This document shows positions 16,791 through 25,724 of a DNA stretch of 64,000 bases, piece after piece. The translations under genes were made by a program, and so were the position numbers. Source of the stretch: Limnohabitans sp. Rim8 (lineage in GTDB: Bacteria; Pseudomonadota; Gammaproteobacteria; Burkholderiales; Burkholderiaceae_C). The DNA lies in NCBI RefSeq assembly GCF_945901735.1, contig NZ_CAMDLM010000004.1, positions 1 to 64,000 of the forward strand. Reading direction: 5' to 3'. Under the pieces are notes generated by a model. It had not been told where the DNA came from. It did not search any database and saw only the letters and a list, made by a program, of their open reading frames with translations. Position 1 is the stretch's first letter, and each line of letters begins with the position of its first letter.

Positions 16791-17525
16791 TCACAGCCAG
16801 GCTTTGAGCGCCAGACCCGAGGCCACCAGGCGGGGCCCGGCGTTCGATTGCAGGGCCTGCTTCAACAAAACATCCCATTCCACAGGCGCCCTGCCCAAGC
16901 CTTGCCGTTGACCCAGTTCCTGATCCAAAGTTAAATCGAATTGCCAGTCTTGCGGGGCTTGCGTGAGCAAACTGTCCAGACCCCCCTTGAGATGGCTCAC
17001 CGCCCGATGGGCTGCGCACCAAGCGGGCTCGACGCTGTCGAGCTGCCAACCGGCCCTGCGCACCGCGTCCTTGAGCGCCAAAATGTGCACCTGATCGCAA
17101 CCCACCCAATTCACGCGGGTCAGCAAGCCCTGGCTCACCGGGTCGGCTTCAAAATCAAAATTGACCTCATCTGGCGCCAAACCCAGCACCTGTGCCACTT
17201 CCAGCTGCACCTCGCTAGCCCAGTCATCGCGGGGCAACTGTGCAGGCAACTCCAGGACCCCCGCCATCACCTTGTCTTCCGCCAAGGCCACAGAAACCTG
17301 CTGGCGCGCCCGCACGCCCACCCGCCTCAATCCTTCAGTGAATCCAAAAGCAGCGTGATCCGAGCCCGTGGGAATGATTTTTTCCATCGCTTGCACGCGA
17401 ACACCCACCACTTTGTGAAATGACAAGCCCATCAAGGCCCAATCCTGGCCATCCGAGGCCAAGCCCCAGGCCCGCCGCACCCGAAGACGGGCCAGTTGCT
17501 GCCAAAACCGAGACCAAGATGGCAT
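16791..17525 (-). CDS. pilM: Type IV pilus assembly protein PilM (shortened)
   Basis: PilM is an actin-like cytoplasmic protein that caps the PilN-PilO platform. This version has 244 residues, while typical PilM has about 350. The segments VGVRVQAMEKIIPTG, RQQVSVALAEDKVMAGVLELP and VQLEVAQVLGLAPDEVNFDFE match the front half of the family, and a later LALKAWL end matches its close. The ATP-binding glycine motifs of the actin fold are hard to find, so nucleotide binding is doubtful. A strong AGGAGG site supports the ATG at 17525. It leads the pilMN(OP)Q operon, divergent from PBP1A. Confidence 0.82.
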   Translation of the reverse strand: MPSWSRFWQQLARLRVRRAWGLASDGQDWALMGLSFHKVVGVRVQAMEKIIPTGSDHAAFGFTEGLRRVGVRARQQVSVALAEDKVMAGVLELPAQLPRDDWASEVQLEVAQVLGLAPDEVNFDFEADPVSQGLLTRVNWVGCDQVHILALKDAVRRAGWQLDSVEPAWCAAHRAVSHLKGGLDSLLTQAPQDWQFDLTLDQELGQRQGLGRAPVEWDVLLKQALQSNAGPRLVASGLALKAWL

Positions 17526-17710
17526 GATCCTCCTTGTCCAAGCCAAAGATGGCTTGTGTTGCCAAGTTTTGTAACATGATTTTGCTGGAAGAACAATCTA
17601 TTTTTATATTTAAAGTATTCATATTTCAAAATTTGACACTGTGCTGGCGCGCAGGATTTTTATAATGCAATGCGCCTGGTCATCCGCTGGCCGCACCCAC
17701 CCCAAGCCCT
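17526..17710. promoter_or_regulatory. Divergent promoter region between pilM and mrcA
   Basis: This AT-rich interval separates two divergent operons. On the plus strand a perfect TATAAT stands at 17661-17666, and a perfect TTGACA at 17633-17638. They are 22 bp apart, more than the usual 16-18, so the TATAAT may work with a poor -35 instead. On the minus strand TTGAAA followed after about 15 bp by TATAAA offers a candidate for pilM. The assignment of either promoter is tentative. Confidence 0.4.
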
Positions 17711-20101
17711 ATGCCCCATCAAGACACTGCACCGGACACCCGCCAAAGAGCCCCCAAAACCAAGCCCCCCGCTTCCAGCGCTTGGGGCTGGCTGGTCAAG
17801 TTGAGCTTGTGGGCCATGGGATTGCTTGCAGCAGGCTTGTTTTGTTTGCTGATGGTGGTGGGCGTGGCCATGGTAACGGCCTTCCCCAACTTGCCTGACA
17901 TCTCGGACCTGGCCAACTACAAGCCCAAACTGCCCCTGCGCGTGTTCACCGCCGATGGTCAGTTGATGGGTGAATTTGGCGAAGAGCGCCGCAACCTCAC
18001 GCCCATCCAAGACATCCCAAAAATCATGAAGTACGCGGTGCTGTCCATTGAGGACAACCGCTTTTACGACCATGGCGGCGTGGACTACCTGGGCATTTTG
18101 CGTGCGGGCATCGCCAACATCGGGCGTTTGAAAAGCCAAGGCGCTTCCACCATCACCATGCAGGTGGCGCGCAACGTCTACTTGTCTTCCGAAAAAACCT
18201 ACACCCGCAAGATCTACGAAATTTTGCTGACCTACAAACTGGAACACCTGTTGACCAAGGACCAGATTCTGGAGATCTACATGAACCAGATCTTCCTGGG
18301 CAACCGAGCCTATGGTTTTGCCTCGGCGGCAGAAACTTACTTCGGCAAATCGCTCAAAAACATCTCCATTGCCGAAGCGGCCATGCTGGCCGGATTGCCC
18401 AAAGCGCCCTCGACTTTCAACCCCATCGCCAACCCCAAACGTGCCCGTTCACGCCAGCTCTACATCATCGAGCGCATGGAAGAAAACGGCTACATCACCG
18501 CGCAACAGGCTGCGCAAGCCAAAGCCGAGCCTTTGGCCTTGAAATCATCGGGCAACAAAAAAACCCTACACGCCGAGTTTGTCGCAGAAACGGTCAGGCA
18601 AATGGTCTTCGCCCAATACGGGCAGGACACCTACACCCGTGGGCTGAACGTTTACACCACCATTCAGTCGCAGGACCAAATGGCGGCCTACCAGGCGTTG
18701 CGCCAGGGCCTGATGGACTACGAGCGCCGCCAAGTTTACCGTGGACCTGAAAAATTCATCAACCTGCCCAACAACCCCAAACTGGCCGAAGACCTGATTG
18801 ACGATACCCTGGAAGACCACCCGGACAACGGCGATGTGGTGTCAGCGGTCGTGCTGGAGGCATCCCCTAAAAAAGTCGTGGTGGTCCGACAAAACAGCGA
18901 ACAAATCACCATCACAGGTGATGGCCTCAATCCAGTCCAATCGGGCCTGTCAGACAAAGCCCCAGAGGCCAAACGCATACGCAAAGGAGCTGTAGTCCGC
19001 ATTGTTCAACTGCCTAAGGGCCAGTGGGAGCTGACCCAATTGCCGGAAGTCGAAGGCGCTTTTGTGGCTTTGACGCCGCAAACTGGCGCCATCCGAGCCC
19101 TGGTCGGCGGCTTTGACTTTGCCAAGAACAAGTTCAACCACGTCACCCAGGCCTGGCGGCAGCCAGGCTCCAGTTTCAAACCCTTCATTTATTCCGCCGC
19201 GCTGGAAAAAGGCATCTCGCCTGCGACCATGATCAACGATGCGCCCTTGTTTTTTGATGGGGGTGTGACCGGTGGCCAGCCCTGGGAGCCCAAAAACTAC
19301 GATGGCAAGTTTGATGGCCCCATGAGCTTGCGCACCGGCTTGGCCAAGTCCAAAAACATGGTCTCCATTCGCGTGCTGCAATCGGTGGGCACCCGCCCGG
19401 CACAAGAGTGGGTCACCCGCTTTGGCTTTGACGCGGACAAACACCCACCCTACCTGACCATGGCCTTGGGCGCAGGCTCGGTCACGGTCATGCAAATGGC
19501 CACGGGCTATTCGGTTTTTGCCAACGGGGGCTACCGGGTCAGCCCCCATTTGATCAACCGCATCACCGACTACAAGGACCGTTTGTTGGTCGACAGCCCT
19601 GCCCCTGAAATCGATGACACGTCAAAACGTGCGATTCCCCAGCGCAACGCTTTTGTCATGAACAACCTGTTGCAGGAAGTGACCCGCTCCGGCACGGCCG
19701 CCCGCGCACAAGCGACACTCAAACGGCCGGACATTTACGGCAAAACCGGCACCACCAACGATGCCATGGACGCCTGGTTTGCGGGCTACCACAGCCAAAT
19801 CGCCGCCGTGGTCTGGATCGGTTACGACACACCCCGCAAACTCGGCGACCGAGAAACCGGGGGCGGTCTGAGCTTGCCTGTCTGGATCAAGTACATGGAA
19901 ACCGCCTTGCGGGCCCTGCCCATCACCGAGCCCACGCCTGCAGAGGGTTTGGTCCAAATCGGGGGCGAATGGTTTTATTCGGAATTTTCAGGCAACAACG
20001 GCATTGCGTCACTGGGCGGCAACAGCGACACCAGTGGCCAAGCAGACGCCATGCAACCGCAAGAAGAGCGCAAGCGAATACTCGACCTGTTCAGAAATTG
20101 A
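17711..20101 (+). CDS. mrcA: Penicillin-binding protein 1A (bifunctional transglycosylase/transpeptidase)
   Basis: PBP1A polymerises and cross-links peptidoglycan at the outer face of the inner membrane. The 796-residue protein has one N-terminal membrane helix (about residues 28-55) and a glycosyltransferase domain with the catalytic Glu in SIEDNRFYDHGG and the later GASTITMQVARN. An OB-like insert follows. The transpeptidase domain has SxxK in PGSSFKPF, SxN in KSKNMVS and KTGTT. Length and domain order match the family. It is divergent from pilMN(OP)Q, the same arrangement as ponA in many pseudomonads and betaproteobacteria. Confidence 0.96.
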   Translation: MPHQDTAPDTRQRAPKTKPPASSAWGWLVKLSLWAMGLLAAGLFCLLMVVGVAMVTAFPNLPDISDLANYKPKLPLRVFTADGQLMGEFGEERRNLTPIQDIPKIMKYAVLSIEDNRFYDHGGVDYLGILRAGIANIGRLKSQGASTITMQVARNVYLSSEKTYTRKIYEILLTYKLEHLLTKDQILEIYMNQIFLGNRAYGFASAAETYFGKSLKNISIAEAAMLAGLPKAPSTFNPIANPKRARSRQLYIIERMEENGYITAQQAAQAKAEPLALKSSGNKKTLHAEFVAETVRQMVFAQYGQDTYTRGLNVYTTIQSQDQMAAYQALRQGLMDYERRQVYRGPEKFINLPNNPKLAEDLIDDTLEDHPDNGDVVSAVVLEASPKKVVVVRQNSEQITITGDGLNPVQSGLSDKAPEAKRIRKGAVVRIVQLPKGQWELTQLPEVEGAFVALTPQTGAIRALVGGFDFAKNKFNHVTQAWRQPGSSFKPFIYSAALEKGISPATMINDAPLFFDGGVTGGQPWEPKNYDGKFDGPMSLRTGLAKSKNMVSIRVLQSVGTRPAQEWVTRFGFDADKHPPYLTMALGAGSVTVMQMATGYSVFANGGYRVSPHLINRITDYKDRLLVDSPAPEIDDTSKRAIPQRNAFVMNNLLQEVTRSGTAARAQATLKRPDIYGKTGTTNDAMDAWFAGYHSQIAAVVWIGYDTPRKLGDRETGGGLSLPVWIKYMETALRALPITEPTPAEGLVQIGGEWFYSEFSGNNGIASLGGNSDTSGQADAMQPQEERKRILDLFRN

Positions 20102-20143
20102 AGCCCTTGAAGGCTTGACACACGAAGCCAATGGCCCAAATGC

Positions 20144-20473
20144 TCATGGACTGAACGTCAAGCTTTGTCCTGATTGTTCCGAGGCATATCGCGACAGGCT
20201 CTGCCAAAACTCACCCTGGCCCTTGGTGTCTTGCCAGTGCGCGCCGTCAAATTTGTAATGAAAACCGCCGCAGCGGGCCGCCAGCCACACTTCATGCAGG
20301 GGCTTTTGCAGGTTGATCACGATCTGGCTGCGGTTGGGGAACGTCAAAGTGACCATGCCGCCCACCCGTTGGTTGTCCACGTCGGCATCGGTGTCGTCGT
20401 TCAGACGATCACAGCTGATCTCTACGCCCGTCAGCAGGCGTTCAGCTTGGTCCAGAAATTCAAGGTCGGTCAT
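20144..20473 (-). CDS. cyaY: Frataxin-like iron donor CyaY
   Basis: CyaY binds iron and modulates iron-sulfur cluster assembly on IscS/IscU. The 109-residue protein has the expected frataxin fold pattern: an acidic first helix ending [22 protein letters not shown], then the [27 protein letters not shown] strand set, and a closing [10 protein letters not shown] helix. It lies only 12 bp from the divergent lptM start, so the two promoters must overlap each other's coding regions. It is convergent with mrcA. Confidence 0.95.
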   Translation of the reverse strand: MTDLEFLDQAERLLTGVEISCDRLNDDTDADVDNQRVGGMVTLTFPNRSQIVINLQKPLHEVWLAARCGGFHYKFDGAHWQDTKGQGEFWQSLSRYASEQSGQSLTFSP

Positions 20474-20485
20474 TACAATCGCAGC

Positions 20486-20728
20486 ATGTTGAAGGTGATG
20501 AAGATTCTAGTCATGCTGCATGCCCTTGTTGGCGGTGCGGCCGTATTGAGCGCTTGCGGTCAACGGGGCCCGCTGGTCCTGCCCAGCACGCCGGCTTCGG
20601 CCGGGCGCGCCACCTTGCCCCAAACACTGAACCCGCTGCACTCGCCCCCCAAGGCCTCGCCAAGCGCGCCTGCGCCCGCTGGCCAAGCCACCACACCGCA
20701 ACCGATTCCTGCTGCAACGCCTCGATAA
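20486..20728 (+). CDS. lptM: Small lipoprotein LptM-like (upstream of lysA)
   Basis: This 80-residue protein has a signal peptide and the lipobox LSAC at residues 21-24, followed by GQRGPLVLP, the short motif shared by the LptM/YifL family. In enterobacteria LptM stabilises the LptDE lipopolysaccharide translocon at the outer membrane; the same role is inferred here. The remainder is proline- and alanine-rich and poorly conserved. The gene sits 79 bp before lysA on the same strand, its usual neighbour. The ATG at 20486 is favoured because it puts the lipobox about 20 residues in. Confidence 0.85.
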   Translation: MLKVMKILVMLHALVGGAAVLSACGQRGPLVLPSTPASAGRATLPQTLNPLHSPPKASPSAPAPAGQATTPQPIPAATPR

Positions 20729-20807
20729 CGAGCACAGACCCAAGCTCAAGCCCCGTTGACACCTGCCTACTTGACATCCCTTTTTTTTCCCCGAGCATCC
20801 TTAACCC

Positions 20808-22085
20808 ATGACCTCTAACACCGCGCTCCCAGGACAACCTCACATCGCCTATGCGGGCGACCAGCTGCATGTGGAGGGCGCGGCGCTGTCTCAACTGGCC
20901 CGCGAACACGGCACGCCCTTGTTCGTCTATTCCAAGGCCGCCATGCTCGCGGCCCTGGCCGCCTACCAGCGCGGCTTTGCCGGCCGCCAGGCGCAAATTT
21001 GCTACGCCATGAAGGCCAATTCCAGCCTGGCCATCTTGCAGGTGTTTGCCGAGGCCGGTTGTGGCTTTGACATCGTCTCGGGCGGCGAACTGGCCCGCGT
21101 GCTGGCCGCAGGCGGCGACCCGGCCAAGGTGATTTTTTCGGGCGTGGGCAAAACCCGCGCTGAAATGAAACAAGCCTTGCAAGTGGGCATTGGCTGCTTC
21201 AACGTGGAAAGTGAGGCCGAACTCGATGTGTTGAGCGAGGTGGCCATGGGTCTGGGCAAACAAGCCCCGGTCAGCCTGCGCGTCAACCCTAATGTGGACC
21301 CCAAAACCCACCCCTACATCTCGACCGGCCTCAAAGGCAACAAATTCGGCATCGCCCATGAAGAAGCCCTGCGCGCCTACCGCCATGCGGCCAGCCTGCC
21401 GGGCCTGAAGGTGGTGGGCATCGACTGCCACATCGGCTCACAAATCACCGACAGCACACCCTATCTGGACGCCATGGACCGGGTGCTGGACCTGGTGGCC
21501 GAGGTCGAGTCAGCGGGCATTCCGATCCACCACATCGACTTTGGCGGCGGTCTGGGCATCAACTACAACGGCGACACCCCGCCCGAAGCCGATGCGCTGT
21601 GGGCACAGCTGCTGACCAAACTTGATGCCCGAGGTTACGGCCAGCGCCAACTCATGATCGAACCGGGTCGCTCACTTGTGGGCAACGCGGGCGTGTGCCT
21701 GACCGAAGTGCTGTACCTCAAGCCCGGAGAGCAAAAGAATTTCTGCATCGTCGACGCCGCCATGAACGACCTGCCCCGCCCGGCCATGTACCAGGCTTTC
21801 CACCAGATCGTGCCCGTGACACCCCGCCCGGGCGATGGCGTGGTGTACGACGTGGTCGGTCCGGTCTGCGAAAGCGGCGACTGGATCGGCCACGACCGCC
21901 AGATGCAGGTAGCAGCGGGTGACGTGCTCGCCGTGTTGTCGGCAGGTGCTTACTGCATGAGCATGGCCAGCAACTACAACACCCGAGGCCGCGCAGCAGA
22001 AATTCTGGTGGACGGCACAAAGGCCCACCTGATTCGCCAACGCGAATCGGCGTTTGACACCTTTGCGTTGGAGCAGCTCGTCTAG
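20808..22085 (+). CDS. lysA: Diaminopimelate decarboxylase
   Basis: LysA makes lysine from meso-diaminopimelate using pyridoxal phosphate. The 425-residue protein carries the PLP lysine in ICYAMKANSS (Lys69), the HIGSQI and FGGGLGI phosphate-binding segments, and the substrate-binding GPVCESGDW near the C-terminus, where the Cys belongs to the dimer active site. Length matches the family. It follows lptM and precedes the convergent msrQ gene, with 46 bp between the two ends. Confidence 0.96.
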   Translation: MTSNTALPGQPHIAYAGDQLHVEGAALSQLAREHGTPLFVYSKAAMLAALAAYQRGFAGRQAQICYAMKANSSLAILQVFAEAGCGFDIVSGGELARVLAAGGDPAKVIFSGVGKTRAEMKQALQVGIGCFNVESEAELDVLSEVAMGLGKQAPVSLRVNPNVDPKTHPYISTGLKGNKFGIAHEEALRAYRHAASLPGLKVVGIDCHIGSQITDSTPYLDAMDRVLDLVAEVESAGIPIHHIDFGGGLGINYNGDTPPEADALWAQLLTKLDARGYGQRQLMIEPGRSLVGNAGVCLTEVLYLKPGEQKNFCIVDAAMNDLPRPAMYQAFHQIVPVTPRPGDGVVYDVVGPVCESGDWIGHDRQMQVAAGDVLAVLSAGAYCMSMASNYNTRGRAAEILVDGTKAHLIRQRESAFDTFALEQLV

Positions 22086-22131
22086 AAAGCGACTGAACCC
22101 TCAAGACGATGCACAGCGTGTGAGCGGGCAC

Positions 22132-22731
22132 TTAGGGTCGTCGCACTGACCGCAGCAAGCGCCAGCCCAGCAAACCCGCCAAGATGCCGCCATACACCAG
22201 CACCTCGTCAAAGTCCTGCTTGCCCGCGCGCATCCACCAAAAGTGCAGCACGGCCAGCACGGCCACCGCATAAACACCCCGGTGCAGCATTTGCCAGCGC
22301 TTGCCGCCCAGCCAACGCACAGCGCGGTTGAACGAGGTGGCGGCCAGTGCCAGCAAAATCACAAAAGCACTGAAACCCAACCAAATGAAGGGGCGCTTGA
22401 AGATGTCTTGCAGCGTGTCGGCCAGGTCAAAACCCATGTCGAACCAGGCGTAGCACATCAGATGCAGGCTGGCGTAGCCAAACACCAGCAATCCCAGCAG
22501 ACGCCGAAAACGCAGCAGTTCGGGCCAGCCCAGCAGAACGCGCAAAGGGGTGACTGCCAGCACCAGGCACAGGCTGCGCAGCGTCCAGTCGCCCGTGGCG
22601 CGGATCAGGGCTTCGGCGGGGTTGGGGCCGAGCTGGTCCTGCAGGGTTTGCGCCAGCAACCAGGCCAAGGGCAGGCAGCCCAGCACCAAAAGGGCCCACC
22701 AAGCGGCGGGATGACGCAGCGCCGCCCTCAT
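22132..22731 (-). CDS. msrQ: Heme-binding membrane subunit MsrQ
   Basis: MsrQ is an inner-membrane b-type cytochrome that delivers electrons to the periplasmic methionine sulfoxide reductase MsrP. The 199-residue protein has about six hydrophobic helices and conserved histidines in LHLMCYAWFD, QMLHRGVYAVAVLAVLHFWW and similar helices, as expected for the ferric-reductase-like family. It lies 28 bp downstream of msrP on the same strand, so the two are co-transcribed. Confidence 0.93.
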   Translation of the reverse strand: MRAALRHPAAWWALLVLGCLPLAWLLAQTLQDQLGPNPAEALIRATGDWTLRSLCLVLAVTPLRVLLGWPELLRFRRLLGLLVFGYASLHLMCYAWFDMGFDLADTLQDIFKRPFIWLGFSAFVILLALAATSFNRAVRWLGGKRWQMLHRGVYAVAVLAVLHFWWMRAGKQDFDEVLVYGGILAGLLGWRLLRSVRRP

Positions 22732-22759
22732 GCCCTCAAGACTTTGACCCGCAGCGGCA

Positions 22760-23755
22760 TCAGAAGAACTTTTTCAGGTCCATGCCAGCATAAAGCTGAC
22801 CGACCTGTGTCTCGTAGCCATTGAACATGAGCGTCTTGCGCTTCTTGGCCAGCAAACCGTCTTCGCCGATGCGCCGCTCGGTGGCCTGGCTCCAGCGTGG
22901 GTGGTCCACATTCGGGTTCACGTTGGAATAAAAACCATACTCCTGAGGCGCAGATTTCTCCCAGGAGATGACCGGCTGCTTGTCCGTGAAGCGGATCTTG
23001 ACCAGGCTCTTGCTGCTCTTAAAGCCGTACTTCCAGGGCACCACCAGACGCAGGGGTGCACCGTTTTGCTTGGGCATCACCTCGCCATACATGCCAAAGG
23101 CCAGCAAAGTCAGGGGGTGCATGGCCTCGTCCATGCGCAAGCCTTCGAGATAAGGCCAATCGAGCACACTCGAGCGCAAACCCGGCATGGTCTTGGGGTC
23201 AGCCTGGGTGACGAACTCCACAAACTTGGCACCCGGCAGGGGCTCCACGCGCCGGATCAGATCGGCCAGCGAGTAACCGATCCAGGGGATCACCATCGAC
23301 CACCCTTCCACGCAGCGCAAGCGGTAAATGCGCTCTTCCATGGCGCCCCACTTCAGCAGGTCTTCCAAGTTCACGCGGGCGGGCTTCTTCACCAAGCCCT
23401 CGATCTCCACGCTCCAGGGATCGGTCATGAGTGTGTGGGCCCGCTTGGCCGGGTCGGACTTGTCGGTGCCGAACTCATAAAAGTTGTTGTACGTGGCGGC
23501 ATCTTTGTAGGGGGTGAGCTTGTCCATGACCACGGCACCCGCCATCTTGGTGGGCACCGACGCCAGGGGCGGCAGCTGGCCGGGCCGGGCCATTTGAGCT
23601 TGGGCGTCGCGCAGCCCCCAGCCCGCCAAAGCCACGCCCGCCGAGCCCGCGGCGAGCTGTCGCATGAGGTCGCGGCGGGATTGGTAAGCCGCCTGGGGGG
23701 TGATGTCGCTGGGCACAGGGTGCAAAAAACCCGATGAAGAAGAGCGGATGATCAT
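22760..23755 (-). CDS. msrP: Periplasmic methionine sulfoxide reductase, molybdenum subunit MsrP
   Basis: MsrP repairs oxidised methionines in envelope proteins. The 331-residue precursor has a Tat signal ([10 protein letters not shown] at 26-35) and a sulfite-oxidase-type molybdopterin domain with the Mo-ligating Cys148 in [10 protein letters not shown]. Further family motifs are [16 protein letters not shown] and the [16 protein letters not shown] stretch near the end. The ATG at 23755 sets the twin arginines at the usual distance; longer in-frame starts are not supported. It is first in the msrPQ pair and divergent from an orphan receiver gene. Confidence 0.95.
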   Translation of the reverse strand: MIIRSSSSGFLHPVPSDITPQAAYQSRRDLMRQLAAGSAGVALAGWGLRDAQAQMARPGQLPPLASVPTKMAGAVVMDKLTPYKDAATYNNFYEFGTDKSDPAKRAHTLMTDPWSVEIEGLVKKPARVNLEDLLKWGAMEERIYRLRCVEGWSMVIPWIGYSLADLIRRVEPLPGAKFVEFVTQADPKTMPGLRSSVLDWPYLEGLRMDEAMHPLTLLAFGMYGEVMPKQNGAPLRLVVPWKYGFKSSKSLVKIRFTDKQPVISWEKSAPQEYGFYSNVNPNVDHPRWSQATERRIGEDGLLAKKRKTLMFNGYETQVGQLYAGMDLKKFF

Positions 23756-23983
23756 GTGATGGACCTGATGGTGAATTACCTCGTGTTCATTGTGAACGGT
23801 CCCAATCACTTTTGCACAAAGGGGCCAAAAGTCCCGCAACAAGAGACAAGCCATGCCCCACTGTCGACCGACAGGCCTCGGCATTGGACGTCGCCAAACT
23901 GCGGCCAGTTCCAGGCTCTGGCCACACGCCAAGGCCTTTGAGCGGTCGTTAAAATCAAGTACCACCTTGTTTTTTGAAGCCCC

Positions 23984-24364
23984 ATGTCCAACCCAGCCCT
24001 GATCGAAGTGGTCGATGACGATCCAGACATCCGGCGCATGCTGCAGCTGGTGTTGGAGGCCCGTGGCTTCAAAGTCCGCACCCACGACGGCGCCCATGCT
24101 TACCTGGCAGCCGAGCCGGTGACCGAGCGGCGTGTGATGTTGCTCGATGTGCGCATGCCCAAAATGACGGGCGTGGAACTCCAAGCCCAAATGGTCCAAG
24201 CAGGCAACCGCGTTCCGGTGATTTTCATGAGCGGCGAGAGCCTGCCCCATGAAACACTGGCCGCGCAGCAATCGAACGCGGTCACCTTTTTATGGAAGCC
24301 CTTCAGAACCGAGGTCCTGCTCAATGCCGTAACCCACGGACTGACGCTTTACGACCAGCTGTGA
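23984..24364 (+). CDS. Stand-alone response-regulator receiver domain (FixJ-like)
   Basis: The 126-residue protein is a single receiver domain with no output domain. The phosphorylation site is Asp55 in VMLLDVRMP, the acidic pocket lies at Asp11-Asp13 (VVDDDPD), and the conserved Lys105 is in LWKPF. The sequence style ([12 protein letters not shown]) is that of FixJ/NarL-type receivers. No kinase gene is adjacent; neighbours are msrP (divergent) and ccsB (convergent). It may pass a phosphoryl group or sequester a partner, but no function can be assigned. Confidence 0.85.
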   Translation: MSNPALIEVVDDDPDIRRMLQLVLEARGFKVRTHDGAHAYLAAEPVTERRVMLLDVRMPKMTGVELQAQMVQAGNRVPVIFMSGESLPHETLAAQQSNAVTFLWKPFRTEVLLNAVTHGLTLYDQL

Positions 24365-24413
24365 GTCGGAGGGCCCCAGGCCATTTCTGACTTGAGCAAC
24401 ATCGCCCCTGAAG

Positions 24414-25724
24414 TCACAGCGTGCCGTAGCTGTGCAAGCCGCTCAGAAACATGTTAACCCCGAGGAAGGCAAAAGTCGTGATGCCCAGGCCCGCCAAAGC
24501 CCACCAAGCGGCCACGGTGCCGCGCAGGCCCTTCATCAGGCGCATGTGCAGCCAGGCGGCGTAGTTGAGCCAGACAATCAGGGCCCAGGTTTCTTTCGGG
24601 TCCCAGCTCCAGTAACCGCCCCAGGCCTCTGCCGCCCACAAAGCGCCCAGCACGGTGGCGATGGTGAAGAAGGCAAAGCCCACGGCGATCGATTTGTACA
24701 TCACATCGTCGAGGATTTCAAAAGATGGCAGGCGCTCGGCGATGCGTCGGCGGCCCAACAAAATGCCTGCCACGATGAAGGCGGACACCCCAAAATAAAC
24801 CATCCAGTAGCTGCTGGTCTGGTCGTTGGCGGATTGGCGGAACACCACCGGCTCAAAACACAACACGATGCCCAACAACCACAAGGGGGCCAGTTTGTAC
24901 CAACGTGTCTCGCCAGCGGTTTGCTTGATCAGGTAGGCAAAAGCCACCATCGCGGCCAGGGCAAAGGTGCCATAACCAATGAAGTTGGCCGGCACATGGA
25001 TCTTCATCCACCAGCTCTTGAGGGCAGGCACCAAGGGCTGAATGGCATGCGCCTCACGCACCAGCGTGTACCAGAGCAAAAAGCCCACCGCTGCACTCAC
25101 CACCAACATGACAAACGCACCCAAAGCGCGGGTCTTGTACTGCGCCTCATAGTACAAATAGAACGCCGCCGTCATCCAGCAAAACATGATGAAAACTTCA
25201 TACAAGTTGCTGACCGGGATGTGGCCAATGTCCGGGCCCAACTGGTGGCTTTCGTACCAGCGCACCAGGGTGCCGATCAGCGCCAAGCCCACCGCCACCC
25301 AAGCCATGCGCGAGCCCAAAGACTCCATGGCATCGCCTTGCCCGCGAATGAACATGCCCGCCCAATAAAACATGGTGCTGATGAAAAACAGCAGGCTCAT
25401 CCACAAGATGGCCGACTGGCTGGACAGGAAATACTTGAGCAAAAACACCTGCTCGGACCGGGCCAAATCGCCTTGGTAGAGGTAAATGGCCAACAGCGAC
25501 AAACCCGTCACCACCAGCACCAGGGTGCGCAGCGGCCGCCAGAACCAGGCCAGCCAGATCACCGCTGGCAAAGTGCCGATCAAAATGCCTTGCTCGTACA
25601 CATCCATGGCGTGCTGGTAGCGGGTGAAGGCGAACACCGTACCCAACAACGCCAACAGAGCAAAGCCCCAATCCAGGGCCGAGCGGCTGGAAAAATAGCC
25701 GGGGTTCAAAGTCACAGTCGTCAT
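24414..25724 (-). CDS. ccsB: System II cytochrome c biogenesis protein CcsB (CcsA/ResC family)
   Basis: With ResB this protein exports heme and joins it to CXXCH motifs of c-type cytochromes. The 436-residue protein has many membrane helices and the tryptophan-rich heme-handling motif WGGYWSWDPKETWALIVW near the C-terminus, followed by the conserved His of YAAWLHMRL. The start overlaps the end of resB (ATGA), so the two subunits are translationally coupled. The nearby cytochrome c4 gene on the same strand is a likely client. Confidence 0.94.
   Translation of the reverse strand: MTTVTLNPGYFSSRSALDWGFALLALLGTVFAFTRYQHAMDVYEQGILIGTLPAVIWLAWFWRPLRTLVLVVTGLSLLAIYLYQGDLARSEQVFLLKYFLSSQSAILWMSLLFFISTMFYWAGMFIRGQGDAMESLGSRMAWVAVGLALIGTLVRWYESHQLGPDIGHIPVSNLYEVFIMFCWMTAAFYLYYEAQYKTRALGAFVMLVVSAAVGFLLWYTLVREAHAIQPLVPALKSWWMKIHVPANFIGYGTFALAAMVAFAYLIKQTAGETRWYKLAPLWLLGIVLCFEPVVFRQSANDQTSSYWMVYFGVSAFIVAGILLGRRRIAERLPSFEILDDVMYKSIAVGFAFFTIATVLGALWAAEAWGGYWSWDPKETWALIVWLNYAAWLHMRLMKGLRGTVAAWWALAGLGITTFAFLGVNMFLSGLHSYGTL

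Noticed and set aside
17633..17666. TTGACA and TATAAT as a standard sigma-70 promoter for mrcA
   Set aside because: Both boxes are perfect, but their 22-bp spacing is too long for one promoter, so only the -10 is kept as a tentative element.
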